Source: JBLWXV01 sp048267245 (lineage in GTDB: Bacteria; Bdellovibrionota; Bacteriovoracia; Bacteriovoracales; Bacteriovoracaceae). From it: DNA of 64,000 bases. The notes under the pieces were generated by a model. The model was not told where the DNA came from. It worked only from the letters and a program-made list of their open reading frames with translations, and ran no database searches. Numbering within the stretch: position 1 is the stretch's first letter; every line of letters begins with the position of its first letter. Shown one piece after another: positions 16,553-23,940 of this stretch. The DNA lies in assembly GCA_048267245.1 (NCBI GenBank), contig JBLWXV010000001.1, forward strand, positions 1,860,001 through 1,924,000, given 5' to 3'. The translations under genes were made by a program, and so were the position numbers.

Positions 16553-16570
16553 TTGCAACCAGAGGGCCAG
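16553..16570 (-). promoter_or_regulatory. Sigma-54-like promoter of the aldehyde dehydrogenase gene
   Basis: The minus strand reads CTGGCCCTCTGGTTGCAA, with exact GG-N10-GC spacing and a full TTGCAA -12 box. Transcription would start near 16542, about 20 bases before the start codon, leaving just enough room for the GGAGGAG Shine-Dalgarno sequence. Confidence 0.65.
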
Positions 16571-16721
16571 AGGATCTGGCCTTTTTAAACGCTTGAACTC
16601 GGTGATTATTTTCATTTTGAAGAGAGAACTTACAAAATGAAGGCCTGCTTAAAGTCTAGAGAATTGGCGTTGAATGAAGTTTTACGCCGTCTAATGCACT
16701 TAATTATCAAGAATTCAGGAC

Positions 16722-16739
16722 TTGGCACTCATCTTGAAA
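16722..16739 (+). promoter_or_regulatory. Sigma-54-like promoter of the DUF2383 operon
   Basis: TTGGCACTCATCTTGAAA has a perfect TGGCAC -24 box and correct spacing, but TTGAA replaces TTGCA in the -12 box. The core GGCACTCATCTTG is identical to 13 bases of the element before the ClpB-like gene at 59809. Transcription would start near 16749, 22 bases before the first ATG. Confidence 0.5.
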
Positions 16740-16770
16740 GTTTATAACTGACCAAGGCAATAGGAGAGTT

Positions 16771-16968
16771 ATGAAAGTCATTTCCATCAACCAAAGAACA
16801 GCACAATCTCATTCGGGCAGCGTTAAGCGCCAGGATGTCAGCAGTAATGCCTTTGATAGTGGCGCCGCCGAGAATTCAAATGAGGATTATCTCGAGATGG
16901 CGTTGTGGTTTACTAAGGAATTGCAACGCGAGTACGTTGGCACAAATTGCATCTGCGTTCGGGATTAA
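16771..16968 (+). CDS. Small hypothetical protein, first gene of the DUF2383 operon
   Basis: This 65-residue protein has no signal peptide and a polar Ser/Asn-rich first half, then a short helix and a C-terminal CICVRD with two cysteines. GGAGAG lies six bases before the ATG. It ends 10 bases before the DUF2383 start, so the two are cotranscribed behind the sigma-54-like element. No family is recognised. A coding role is supported by the ribosome binding site and operon position rather than by homology. Confidence 0.5.
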   Translation: MKVISINQRTAQSHSGSVKRQDVSSNAFDSGAAENSNEDYLEMALWFTKELQREYVGTNCICVRD

Positions 16969-16978
16969 AGGAGGATCT

Positions 16979-17446
16979 ATGACCTTGTTAACTCAAAATG
17001 AACTTACCTCAAATGAAGTGGCCATTGAAAAATTAAACGAGGCCCTGCGCGGTGAAAGAGCTGCGGTGGAAACCTATATTCAAGCGCTCGAAAAACTTGG
17101 GGCAGATCCCAAGGGAGATGAAATTAGAAGAATTCGCTCTGAACACATGGAGGCCGTGCAAGAACTCAAGGATGAAGTGATTCGACTTGGCGGCAAGCCC
17201 GATCGAACTTCTGGTGCCTGGGGAACTTGGGCCGAGACCATAGTGGGTACAGCGAAGCTCTTTGGCCAGGGAGCGACAATCAGAGCGCTTAGAGAAGGTG
17301 AGGAGCATGGTGAAGAGCTCTTTAAGGATATTGCCACTCACGATCATGTAGGCTCGATGGTGCGCGATCTGATGCGCTCTAAGTATATTCCGCGCCAGCA
17401 AAGACATATTCACTCGCTCTCAGCGATCCTAGAGAAAATAGCCTAA
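16979..17446 (+). CDS. DUF2383 (PA2169 family) four-helix-bundle stress protein
   Basis: This 155-residue protein is a ferritin-like helical bundle of the DUF2383/PA2169 family. The ALRGERAAVETY and RIRSEHMEAVQEL segments carry the Glu and His expected of a carboxylate-bridged or remnant metal site, and REGEEHGEELFKD repeats that pattern in the second half. The ATG at 16979 follows AAAGGAGG by five bases; longer in-frame starts would overlap the preceding gene. A strong terminator follows. Members of the family occur with CsbD proteins in stress gene groups, as here. A metal-binding or protective role is inferred. Confidence 0.85.
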   Translation: MTLLTQNELTSNEVAIEKLNEALRGERAAVETYIQALEKLGADPKGDEIRRIRSEHMEAVQELKDEVIRLGGKPDRTSGAWGTWAETIVGTAKLFGQGATIRALREGEEHGEELFKDIATHDHVGSMVRDLMRSKYIPRQQRHIHSLSAILEKIA

Positions 17447-17467
17447 CTTTAGATGCCAACACTTTGA

Positions 17468-17492
17468 GGGGCCCTAAGGGCCCCTTTTTTTA
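17468..17492 (+). terminator. Intrinsic terminator of the DUF2383 operon
   Basis: GGGGCCC, a TAA loop, GGGCCCC and then eight T residues. This is a textbook intrinsic terminator 22 bases after the stop codon. Confidence 0.9.
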
Positions 17493-17553
17493 ATAAGCTC
17501 TTGATTTCAATAGATCGCGATTTTTTGAGGCAAAATGGCCTCAAAATGGATGC

Positions 17554-18327
17554 ATGAAAAAAGAGCAATCCTCTCCCTCTAAAACTCTGACCTCTTCCAG
17601 CGCGCAAGCCCCAATGAATTCGGGCCCACGCAGTTTGAGTGAGCATTCAGAGCGCCCTCTTGTCTCCTTTAGGCGAGAGCTCTCGGCTTGGGCGAAGTTA
17701 CTCATCTTTGGTTTCTATGGCCTGGTCTGCTTTTCCATTGGCAAGCGCATGATGGATAATTCTGAGCCCTTTAAAAAAATTGAGGCCAAGACCGCTGAAC
17801 TCTCAAAAAAGTTGGATGCTCTTGCGGCCCAGAGAGAAGCGCTTGCAGGAGCTTCAGTGAGAGGGGCCGAGATTAGTGAGAGTCAAATTGATCTCATTGG
17901 ACGCAAAGTAAAGATGGAGCTCTCAGAACTCTACAGCGCGCGCGAGTCGGCAGATTCCAAGACTATTGCCGCTCAGAAAAAGCGCATTAATGAACTAGAG
18001 CTTCATCTCAAGAATGTGCTTGAGAATGATTCGGCCGGTTCAGGAGAACTCCATGTCGCCAGCGGCACTAGCATTCCCTACAACCGCGAAAATCTAGATA
18101 TCTTGTACTACACCCAGCGCTTGCGCAAAGAGCGTCTTAAAGATCAATTGAAAAAAGAGCGTGAAGCGTTTGTCGTATTGCACGACATGGGTGAATGGGA
18201 TAATCAAAAAAAGTTTGAAAGTCTTCAAGATGAGCACAAATTAATTCTCTACCGTTTAGATAAGGATTTTGAAAAGGAGAGATCTGAATTTAGAGACCGA
18301 GGTCACCGCGCCCCTGCGAGTCTGTAG
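17554..18327 (+). CDS. Single-pass membrane protein with coiled coil, function unknown
   Basis: This 257-residue protein has a Ser/Pro/Thr-rich cytoplasmic N-terminus of about 45 residues, one transmembrane helix (about 46-64, AKLLIFGFYGLVCFSIG) and a long predicted coiled coil (70-165) rich in Lys, Glu and Ala. The charged helical tail contains many Lys-Glu pairs. Topology with the coiled coil in the periplasm is likely from the positive residues before the helix. An inverted repeat TTGAGGC / GCCTCAA lies just upstream of the ATG. No family is recognised. It is separate from the peptidoglycan genes that follow. Confidence 0.6.
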   Translation: MKKEQSSPSKTLTSSSAQAPMNSGPRSLSEHSERPLVSFRRELSAWAKLLIFGFYGLVCFSIGKRMMDNSEPFKKIEAKTAELSKKLDALAAQREALAGASVRGAEISESQIDLIGRKVKMELSELYSARESADSKTIAAQKKRINELELHLKNVLENDSAGSGELHVASGTSIPYNRENLDILYYTQRLRKERLKDQLKKEREAFVVLHDMGEWDNQKKFESLQDEHKLILYRLDKDFEKERSEFRDRGHRAPASL

Positions 18328-18421
18328 CCCTTCAAGCAACTTCACTTCACGAATTCTCTAAAATTGACTGAAACTTTTTGCCGTTTTTAACCACGGTTCA
18401 TGGAGGCGTGAGTCTCCAAGC

Positions 18422-18427
18422 TATAAT
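18422..18427 (+). promoter_or_regulatory. TATAAT -10 box before the endopeptidase gene
   Basis: A perfect TATAAT lies 30 bases upstream of the MepA-type gene. No good -35 box is found 16-18 bases upstream; that stretch holds an imperfect palindrome (GGAGGCGTGAGTCTCC), which might be an activator or repressor site. Confidence 0.4.
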
Positions 18428-18457
18428 GGACTATAGACTTGTGACAAGGAGAGTGAC

Positions 18458-19201
18458 ATGAATGTACTAAAGGGTGCATGCCTAATAGCGTGCGTATTTC
18501 TAACACCCAAGATCTTCTCTAGCGAAGCTGTCGGATATTACTCAAAGGGCTCACTCCGGGCCGCAAAGTCGATACTAGAAACTCCGAGCTCTGTTCACAA
18601 ACTCTTTGTCGCTAGAGAGAAACTCTATACCACTGATGAGATGTTGACTCTTTTAGAAGGGGCAGCAGAATTCGTCGAGGATCAATTTCCTGATAGTGAA
18701 GTCATTCAAGTTGGAGATCTCTCTGGCATTCGTGGTGGTCCAGCGACTCGTCACGCTAGTCACCAAAATGGTCTGGATGCGGATGTGGTCTACTTGAGAA
18801 ATAATGGCTATGTTCAGCCTAGTGAAGCTCCCGAGTGGGAGGAGTATTTTGTTGTTGGGAGCAAGGTCAGTAGTAACTTCAATCTACCTCGCAACCTCGC
18901 CCTCTTTAGAAATTTAGTGAGTCGCTACCCAGTGACCCGGATCTTTGTCGACGCCGCAATTAAGCGCGATATCTGCCGCTACGTAGCTTCTAACTCTCTC
19001 TTTGATAGCCTCACTAAACTCACTCTGAGAAGACTTAGAATCGCCGATTATCACAAAACGCACTTTCACGTGCGCCTGGCGTGCCCTGCTGGAGATCATT
19101 CTTGTACACCTCAGACAGAACCACCTAGTGGAACTGGCTGTTCTAATTTAGACTTTCTAATAGAAGAGAATTCTCAAGGTCATGAAGGAGAGAGTTGTTG
19201 A
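18458..19201 (+). CDS. Penicillin-insensitive murein endopeptidase, MepA/M74 family
   Basis: This 247-residue exported protein has a signal peptide of about 21 residues and the M74 zinc peptidase motifs: RHASHQNGLDADV, with the His and Asp ligands, and HKTHFHVRLACP, with the paired His. MepA cuts D-Ala-meso-DAP cross-links in the periplasm. Four to six cysteines near the C-terminus (ACPAGDHSC and later) suggest disulfides, as in the E. coli enzyme. ACAAGGAGAG provides the ribosome binding site. The MurQ-like gene overlaps its end by seven bases, linking wall cutting to sugar salvage. Confidence 0.92.
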   Translation: MNVLKGACLIACVFLTPKIFSSEAVGYYSKGSLRAAKSILETPSSVHKLFVAREKLYTTDEMLTLLEGAAEFVEDQFPDSEVIQVGDLSGIRGGPATRHASHQNGLDADVVYLRNNGYVQPSEAPEWEEYFVVGSKVSSNFNLPRNLALFRNLVSRYPVTRIFVDAAIKRDICRYVASNSLFDSLTKLTLRRLRIADYHKTHFHVRLACPAGDHSCTPQTEPPSGTGCSNLDFLIEENSQGHEGESC

Positions 19202-20796
19202 AACCAGTTACAAGTGCGAGTGAATTTCTGGCGGTGGCCAAAGAGTTTCAGTTAGGTCGTCTTCCCACTGAATCCCAACATCCAAAAACAGTTAAATTAG
19301 CAGAGCTCGCCCAAAGTAATTTGGGCGCGGCTTTTGATTTATTTAAAGAAATTGACCGAGAGGCCCTCGGCATTTTTAAAACTCCTGCCCCCACATTAAT
19401 GGAGTGGTTTAACTACGCGAGGGAGCACCTTAAAAGTGGTGGCCGCATCTTTCTTGGAGGCTGTGGTGCAACTGGAAGGCTCTCCTTGGGACTCGAGTTT
19501 CTCTGCAGTAGACTCGCTGAGCGCTCTGACTTTCCCTTCAAACCTGAGCAAATCATCTCCCTGATGGCCGGCGGGGATGTCGCCCTCATCGCTTCGATTG
19601 AAAAGTTTGAAGATTTTCCTGAATATGGTGCTCGGCAATTAGAGGAGCTTGGCTTTGGTGAGAATGATCTCTTTGTGGGAATTACTGAAGGGGGAGAGAC
19701 TCCATGGGTGATCGGCGCCACTAAGTGGGCGAGTGAACACTCTAGGCACAAGCCCTACTTTTTCTACTGCAACCCTGATGATATTCTCTGTGAACTCACT
19801 GAGCGCTCGCGCCTAACACTCACAGATCCTCAAATTAAAAAAGTAAATCTCACTTGTGGTCCTATGGCGCTATCTGGAAGTACTCGCCTGCAGGCGAGCA
19901 CCGTTCTCATGATTGGTGTGGGTATGGGACTTTGCTTTTTGAGTGAGAGCGAGCGCCTTAAATGGTGGCGCTCTTTTGAGCAGAGCTTTGAATCACTTTC
20001 ATATCAACAGCTCACTGAGATTTGTAAGCTTGAGTCCTCTCTCTATAAGCAAGGAGAGTTTAGCGTCTATCGTTGCGAAGAAGACTTTGGTCTCACTGTC
20101 CTCACCGATACGACAGAGCGCTCGCCAACTTTTAGTCTTACAAGCTTTGAAAACCGACTCGACCCCAACCCCAATGCTTCATGGACTTATCTATCAATGA
20201 ATGTAGAGGCCAAGCAGAGCGAGGCTTGGGCCCGCCTTCTGGGTCGTGGCCCGAGAACACTTGAATGGAGTGAAACACAGGAGCGCACGGGGCTCTCAAG
20301 GCTACTAGGCTTTCCAGTGGGAAGTGATGCTCTTTTTTATCGCAAGGCCCTCATCGAAGAGGGGATGAAGTCTAAGCTTCACACTTTTAAAATCTCTAGT
20401 TCTAAGAATTCATCAAAAGTTGATTTAGAGCTAGGAGAAGTTAAGTGTACCCTTGATCTTGGAGCCTCTCTCTTTACTCAGATCATGCTCTTAAAAATGC
20501 TTCTTAACGCTCATTCAACTTTGATCATGGGGCGTATTGGTCGCTTTGAATCTAATATCATGACCTATGTCAGACCCTCTAATAATAAACTTATCGATCG
20601 CATGACCCGCTATACGCTTGCTCTCTTAAAAGATCGCGGCGTAAACAGTAGTTATGATCAGGTGGTTGAGACTTACTTTGCTTGCAGGGACGAGTTGATG
20701 GGGGCTAAGTTTGGGGCCGAAAGACCAGTCGTCATCGAGCTGGTCAATCGGCTTATAAAAAATGCTCCTACCAAAGCGAAGGATACTTCGCTTTAA
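19195..20796 (+). CDS. Long SIS-domain protein of the MurQ/GKRP family
   Basis: This 533-residue protein has a first SIS domain with IFLGGCGATGRLSLGLE (about 82-100) and GITEGGETPWVIGA (about 160-173). Near the end is the MurQ-type signature RIGRFESNIMTYV ... NNKLIDRMTRYTL. MurQ (about 300 residues) converts MurNAc 6-phosphate to GlcNAc 6-phosphate; this protein carries over 150 extra residues between the halves, as in the double-SIS glucokinase regulatory protein. The start is TTG (19195 or 19198) after GAAGGAGAG and overlaps the MepA-type gene. The 3' end overlaps the opposite-strand 3D-domain gene by 29 bases. Etherase activity is likely but a sensor role is possible. Confidence 0.8.
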   Translation: MLKPVTSASEFLAVAKEFQLGRLPTESQHPKTVKLAELAQSNLGAAFDLFKEIDREALGIFKTPAPTLMEWFNYAREHLKSGGRIFLGGCGATGRLSLGLEFLCSRLAERSDFPFKPEQIISLMAGGDVALIASIEKFEDFPEYGARQLEELGFGENDLFVGITEGGETPWVIGATKWASEHSRHKPYFFYCNPDDILCELTERSRLTLTDPQIKKVNLTCGPMALSGSTRLQASTVLMIGVGMGLCFLSESERLKWWRSFEQSFESLSYQQLTEICKLESSLYKQGEFSVYRCEEDFGLTVLTDTTERSPTFSLTSFENRLDPNPNASWTYLSMNVEAKQSEAWARLLGRGPRTLEWSETQERTGLSRLLGFPVGSDALFYRKALIEEGMKSKLHTFKISSSKNSSKVDLELGEVKCTLDLGASLFTQIMLLKMLLNAHSTLIMGRIGRFESNIMTYVRPSNNKLIDRMTRYTLALLKDRGVNSSYDQVVETYFACRDELMGAKFGAERPVVIELVNRLIKNAPTKAKDTSL

Positions 20797-21499
20797 AGTA
20801 GGCCTCTATCTTTTCTTTGGACTCGTCAATGACGAGATAGCTTGGATATGTTCTAGGGTAGTGAATATTTTTGTTGATAAAAATATTATCATTATCTTCT
20901 TGGTCAGTCACAAAGAGATCTACACGTTCAGGTCCAGCATTTTGAAAGGCCCCGCCAGTGTCTCTGACTACAAAGTAGCCTGAGTGCTTTTCGCCATTTG
21001 GCAGAGTGACTCCACGATTTACGACTTCAGGGATATAGAGAATTGTTCCGACGGGGTAAATCGTGTTATTAGCGGCGATGGTGTGAAAGGGGAGTAGACA
21101 TTTCTCTTCCTCACCACGGCCGTAAACGCACTTGTTGAGAATAATAAAGCGCCAATCGGCCTTCCAATTAACTGTGTGGCCACCGTTTGCCGCTGAGAGC
21201 ACACCAGTTCCCTCCATTGCCAGACGGTAATAGTAGCGCGCGCATACTTCGGCAATCAGGTCGCCATCTGGAGTGAGAATTTCTTTTCTTTCAGTGCCGT
21301 TAAAGGTGCGGCCATTATAGCGACCTTTACAACTTGTCTTTGATTCATAGGCAATGTGGTAGGTCGTGGGTTTTAAGGCGACATTAGGGACGAGGTCGCG
21401 TTGATTGATTTCAGGTAGGGTCGCTGCACTTAAATTCATCCATGAAAATGTAAGAGCTAAACCGGCGCTAATCTTTAGCGTGTTCAGGAGTTTTTGCAT
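20768..21499 (-). CDS. Exported 3D-domain protein (MltA-like C-terminal domain)
   Basis: This 243-residue protein has a signal peptide (cleavage near LSA-A) and a C-terminal 3D domain: YPVGTILYIPEV, a VVRDTGGAF motif and the RVDLFV motif carry the Asp residues that name the fold and act in the MltA transglycosylase. The N-terminal half has two or three Cys pairs and a WKADWRF segment. The ATG at 21499 follows GGAGG by five bases. It may cut or bind peptidoglycan glycan strands in the periplasm. Its 3' end overlaps the MurQ-like gene on the other strand. Confidence 0.8.
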   Translation of the reverse strand: MQKLLNTLKISAGLALTFSWMNLSAATLPEINQRDLVPNVALKPTTYHIAYESKTSCKGRYNGRTFNGTERKEILTPDGDLIAEVCARYYYRLAMEGTGVLSAANGGHTVNWKADWRFIILNKCVYGRGEEEKCLLPFHTIAANNTIYPVGTILYIPEVVNRGVTLPNGEKHSGYFVVRDTGGAFQNAGPERVDLFVTDQEDNDNIFINKNIHYPRTYPSYLVIDESKEKIEAYFKAKYPSLW

Positions 21500-21595
21500 C
21501 CATGCCTCCAAGAATTGTGTTGATAAAACTTTTTCTTTTATCTCTCTAGGATAAGCTCAGATGTTACTTGATGGAAGCGATGCAATATTTGCTCG

Positions 21596-22465
21596 TTAGC
21601 GGCGTGAGCTCTTCTTCATGGCCTGGTAGGCGCCAAGAAGTCCGACGCGATCACTTGGGAGTTCGCCAATTTCAATTTTTAAATGAGCGCGGTAGGCGGG
21701 AAACATATAATTGAGAGCAACTTCGCGCGCGCGCGCAACAAAGAGATCACTGGAGCTCGCAACTCCACCACTAAGAATCACTCGGGGAATTCCAAGTAGG
21801 GAAGTGGCACTGGCAATTCCCTTTCCTAGGTACGTGCCGATTTCATCAAAGAGTGAAAGTAGATCTTGATTTCCAGCGCGAGCAAGCTCGGCCAGGGGGC
21901 CAATACTAGGAGCATCAAAACCAAGTTCCTTTGCGCTAGCAAGAATGGCCGCTCCACCTAGATGTCCTTCGAGGTGACCGGTGCCACCGCAGAGACATGG
22001 GCGCTCGCTTCCGATATAGAGATGGCCCCCTTCGGTGCCAAAGTCTCCGGTGACGACATGTCCTTTTTCAATGACCCCCATCCCAACGCCGGTGCCGAGT
22101 GTGAACACGATAGCGCTGGCTTCATCTGAAATTGTGGTGGCCAAGGCCAGTGCCTGAAGATCGGCATCGTTAAAGCACTGGGCGGTGATGCCAGTTTTTT
22201 CTAAGAGAATGTCTAAAATATTAAAGTGCGGCCAGGGAAGATTGTGGGCGCGAACTTGGCCCGTTGAGATATCGATATCCGGAGCACCGACAGCACACTT
22301 TTTAATGGGGTGGTGAGAGAGCGCGCTCACTGCCGCGGCGAAGGCATCTTCGGCGCAGGAGAACTCGCTGGTCTTTCTCATCCAATAACCAAGCTCTACT
22401 CCATTCTTATCATAGAGCGCCGCTCGTAGACTTGTCCCACCTAAATCAAAGGCCAGTAGTGCCAC
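21596..22465 (-). CDS. ROK family sugar kinase
   Basis: This 289-residue cytoplasmic kinase has the ROK signature: DLGGTSLRA for phosphate binding, FNDADLQALA with the catalytic Asp, TLGTGVGMGV, and EGGHLYIG followed by the zinc motif CLCGGTGHLE. ROK kinases phosphorylate glucose, GlcNAc, ManNAc or MurNAc. Next to the MurQ-like, MepA-type and 3D genes, a wall-sugar kinase feeding amino sugar salvage is the most likely role. The specificity cannot be read directly. The upstream gene (22500) ends 34 bases before its start. Confidence 0.87.
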   Translation of the reverse strand: MALLAFDLGGTSLRAALYDKNGVELGYWMRKTSEFSCAEDAFAAAVSALSHHPIKKCAVGAPDIDISTGQVRAHNLPWPHFNILDILLEKTGITAQCFNDADLQALALATTISDEASAIVFTLGTGVGMGVIEKGHVVTGDFGTEGGHLYIGSERPCLCGGTGHLEGHLGGAAILASAKELGFDAPSIGPLAELARAGNQDLLSLFDEIGTYLGKGIASATSLLGIPRVILSGGVASSSDLFVARAREVALNYMFPAYRAHLKIEIGELPSDRVGLLGAYQAMKKSSRR

Positions 22466-22499
22466 AGCTTCTTCCTTTTTTTCTTAAAGTCTACTCCCT

Positions 22500-23078
22500 C
22501 TATAGGGCGCATTCAAGGTGAGAGTTGGCAAAGCTTCCGGCGGCGCGAATTAATTTGCCATTGCGATAGTGCATGTAGAGGTCCTCAACCGAGTAGGCCT
22601 CTTCTTCAAAGAGGATTTGAGCATTTCTCTTTTCAAGTTCGAGATACTTGCTTCCCTTTTTATAGGGTGAGCGTTCAATGATGGTGGCAAATTCATCGGC
22701 ATCTTCGATATAGACAAGATAGGTGAGTCGCTCGCCTTCATCGCCGTCATCGTAGAATTGTCTCAGTCGGTAGATCTCACCATCGACTTGCAGGTGCTTA
22801 TTGCGCATGCGAAGCTCAGAGGCGTGGTTGGACTTTAAAGTTGCAAGCGGGTATTGATTGGCAATTTCAATTAATTGAACTGTGCAAGGATCATTGCTTT
22901 GAACTGCGGGATTGGCGGTTGTCCTATTGGTCTGGGCGGTAGGTGAGGGAGTGCTCACAATTGAGGGAGCTGGCCCTTTAATAAGTGGCTTAGTAACTTC
23001 CTTCTTTCCCAGCAACCACCAGAGTACGAGAATAAGTGCAGCGATAGTGAGGGCGAGAAGCCATTTGTTTTTTTTCAT
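22500..23078 (-). CDS. Membrane-anchored periplasmic protein, unknown function
   Basis: This 192-residue protein starts MKKNKWLLAL and has one N-terminal transmembrane helix with a Trp-Trp pair (WWLLG), a Pro/Thr-rich linker, and a periplasmic domain with two Cys (one near the last residue) that may pair. Its ATG directly follows the T-run of a hairpin terminator (23079-23103). The only Shine-Dalgarno candidate, AAGGG, is inside that hairpin, so translation may depend on the hairpin being open. A longer start at 23105 also lies in the hairpin. No family is recognised. Confidence 0.55.
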   Translation of the reverse strand: MKKNKWLLALTIAALILVLWWLLGKKEVTKPLIKGPAPSIVSTPSPTAQTNRTTANPAVQSNDPCTVQLIEIANQYPLATLKSNHASELRMRNKHLQVDGEIYRLRQFYDDGDEGERLTYLVYIEDADEFATIIERSPYKKGSKYLELEKRNAQILFEEEAYSVEDLYMHYRNGKLIRAAGSFANSHLECAL

Positions 23079-23103
23079 AAAAAAGGGACCCTTGTTGGGT
23101 CCC
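23079..23103 (-). terminator. Terminator that ends at a start codon
   Basis: On the minus strand GGGACCC, a five-base loop AACAA, GGGTCCC and six T residues run straight into the ATG of the 22500 gene. It should end transcripts of the 23136 gene and also covers the only ribosome binding site candidate of the next gene. Confidence 0.7.
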
Positions 23104-23135
23104 ATTTTTAAATCACGATAACTGTCTTTTCAAGT

Positions 23136-23486
23136 TTAGAATTCTGCAACGATGCTCTCAAGCTCTTTCATACGCATGTCTAGGGCGTCAATTTCATCAC
23201 CGCTGACATTTGAGAGTTTAGATCTAATTTCAGAGATGTCGCTTAGGACTGTCGTAACCATAGCGGCAAAGATTTTACCTTCAGTGTGGTCATCTGTTTC
23301 AAAGTTAACTTCTTTTCTAAGTACAACTTTCTCTAGGGCGTCAGCGCGATCTTCAATTGAGCCAATCATAACGGCTTCAATTTTTCCAAATTGATTTTGA
23401 TCCATCATGTTTTGGAAGTCGTCAGCAAATGACTGACCTGAGAAGATTGCAGTGAGAAGTGAGAGAGCGATGAGTGACTTTTTCAT
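23136..23486 (-). CDS. Small periplasmic helical protein, unknown function
   Basis: This 116-residue protein has a clear signal peptide (MKKSLIALSLLTAIFSGQSFA, cleavage after SFA) and an acidic, fully helical mature part without cysteine. An FQNMMDQNQFGKIEA start and heptad-like spacing suggest a small coiled-coil bundle. The start at 23486 is chosen for the signal peptide and for AAGGA nine bases upstream. A strong hairpin terminator follows. No family is recognised. Confidence 0.65.
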   Translation of the reverse strand: MKKSLIALSLLTAIFSGQSFADDFQNMMDQNQFGKIEAVMIGSIEDRADALEKVVLRKEVNFETDDHTEGKIFAAMVTTVLSDISEIRSKLSNVSGDEIDALDMRMKELESIVAEF

Positions 23487-23697
23487 GTGTCTATCCTTGG
23501 TTACAAACCGGGGTTGTTGTCTTGTTTTTTGGGATAATCTCACGCCCCCGTGGCCGTTTCACCGGGACCTGGTCATTTTTACGGCCCTGTCGCCCTTTTA
23601 GACACATTCAAATAGCTGAATTTACGAACTGGTCTAACATCTTCTGATCAAGCCTTGTAAGAAGGCCCAGAAGAGCAGATAATATGAATAAGGTTTT

Positions 23698-23892
23698 TTG
23701 AGTTCGCCGCTTGAGGCTACTCTTAAGACTGAGTCCTTAGAGGAGGCACCCTTTTCATCTATGAATGATTACCCGAAACCCCAGGCCAAAAAGGCCCCCA
23801 ATACTGCACGTAATCTTCTTTTTACCAGTACATTCGCTCTAACATTGATGGGATTTATGCTCGTCTATTTTCGCGAGTTCATCGCGAGCTAG
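23698..23892 (+). CDS. Possible small single-pass membrane protein
   Basis: This reading frame of up to 64 residues ends in one predicted transmembrane helix (LLFTSTFALTLMGFMLVYF) and a short FREFIAS tail. The start is unclear: TTG at 23698 follows AAGG by four bases, and ATG at 23761 (43 residues) follows GAGGAGG at a long spacing. Small one-helix proteins of this kind are common but hard to prove. It lies alone between two minus-strand genes. Confidence 0.4.
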   Translation: MSSPLEATLKTESLEEAPFSSMNDYPKPQAKKAPNTARNLLFTSTFALTLMGFMLVYFREFIAS

Positions 23893-23940
23893 AGATTTTG
23901 GGAAGGCCCCCGCAAGAAATTGCGAAGGCCTGTAGAAAAA

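Noticed and set aside
16937..16954. Second sigma-54-like site (TTGGCAC and TTGCA) just before the DUF2383 start
   Set aside because: Only three bases separate the boxes, so the GG-to-GC spacing is eight instead of ten; it is also inside a coding frame.
16835..16978. Longer in-frame start for the DUF2383 protein
   Set aside because: It overlaps the small upstream gene in another frame and lacks a ribosome binding site; AAAGGAGG supports ATG 16979.
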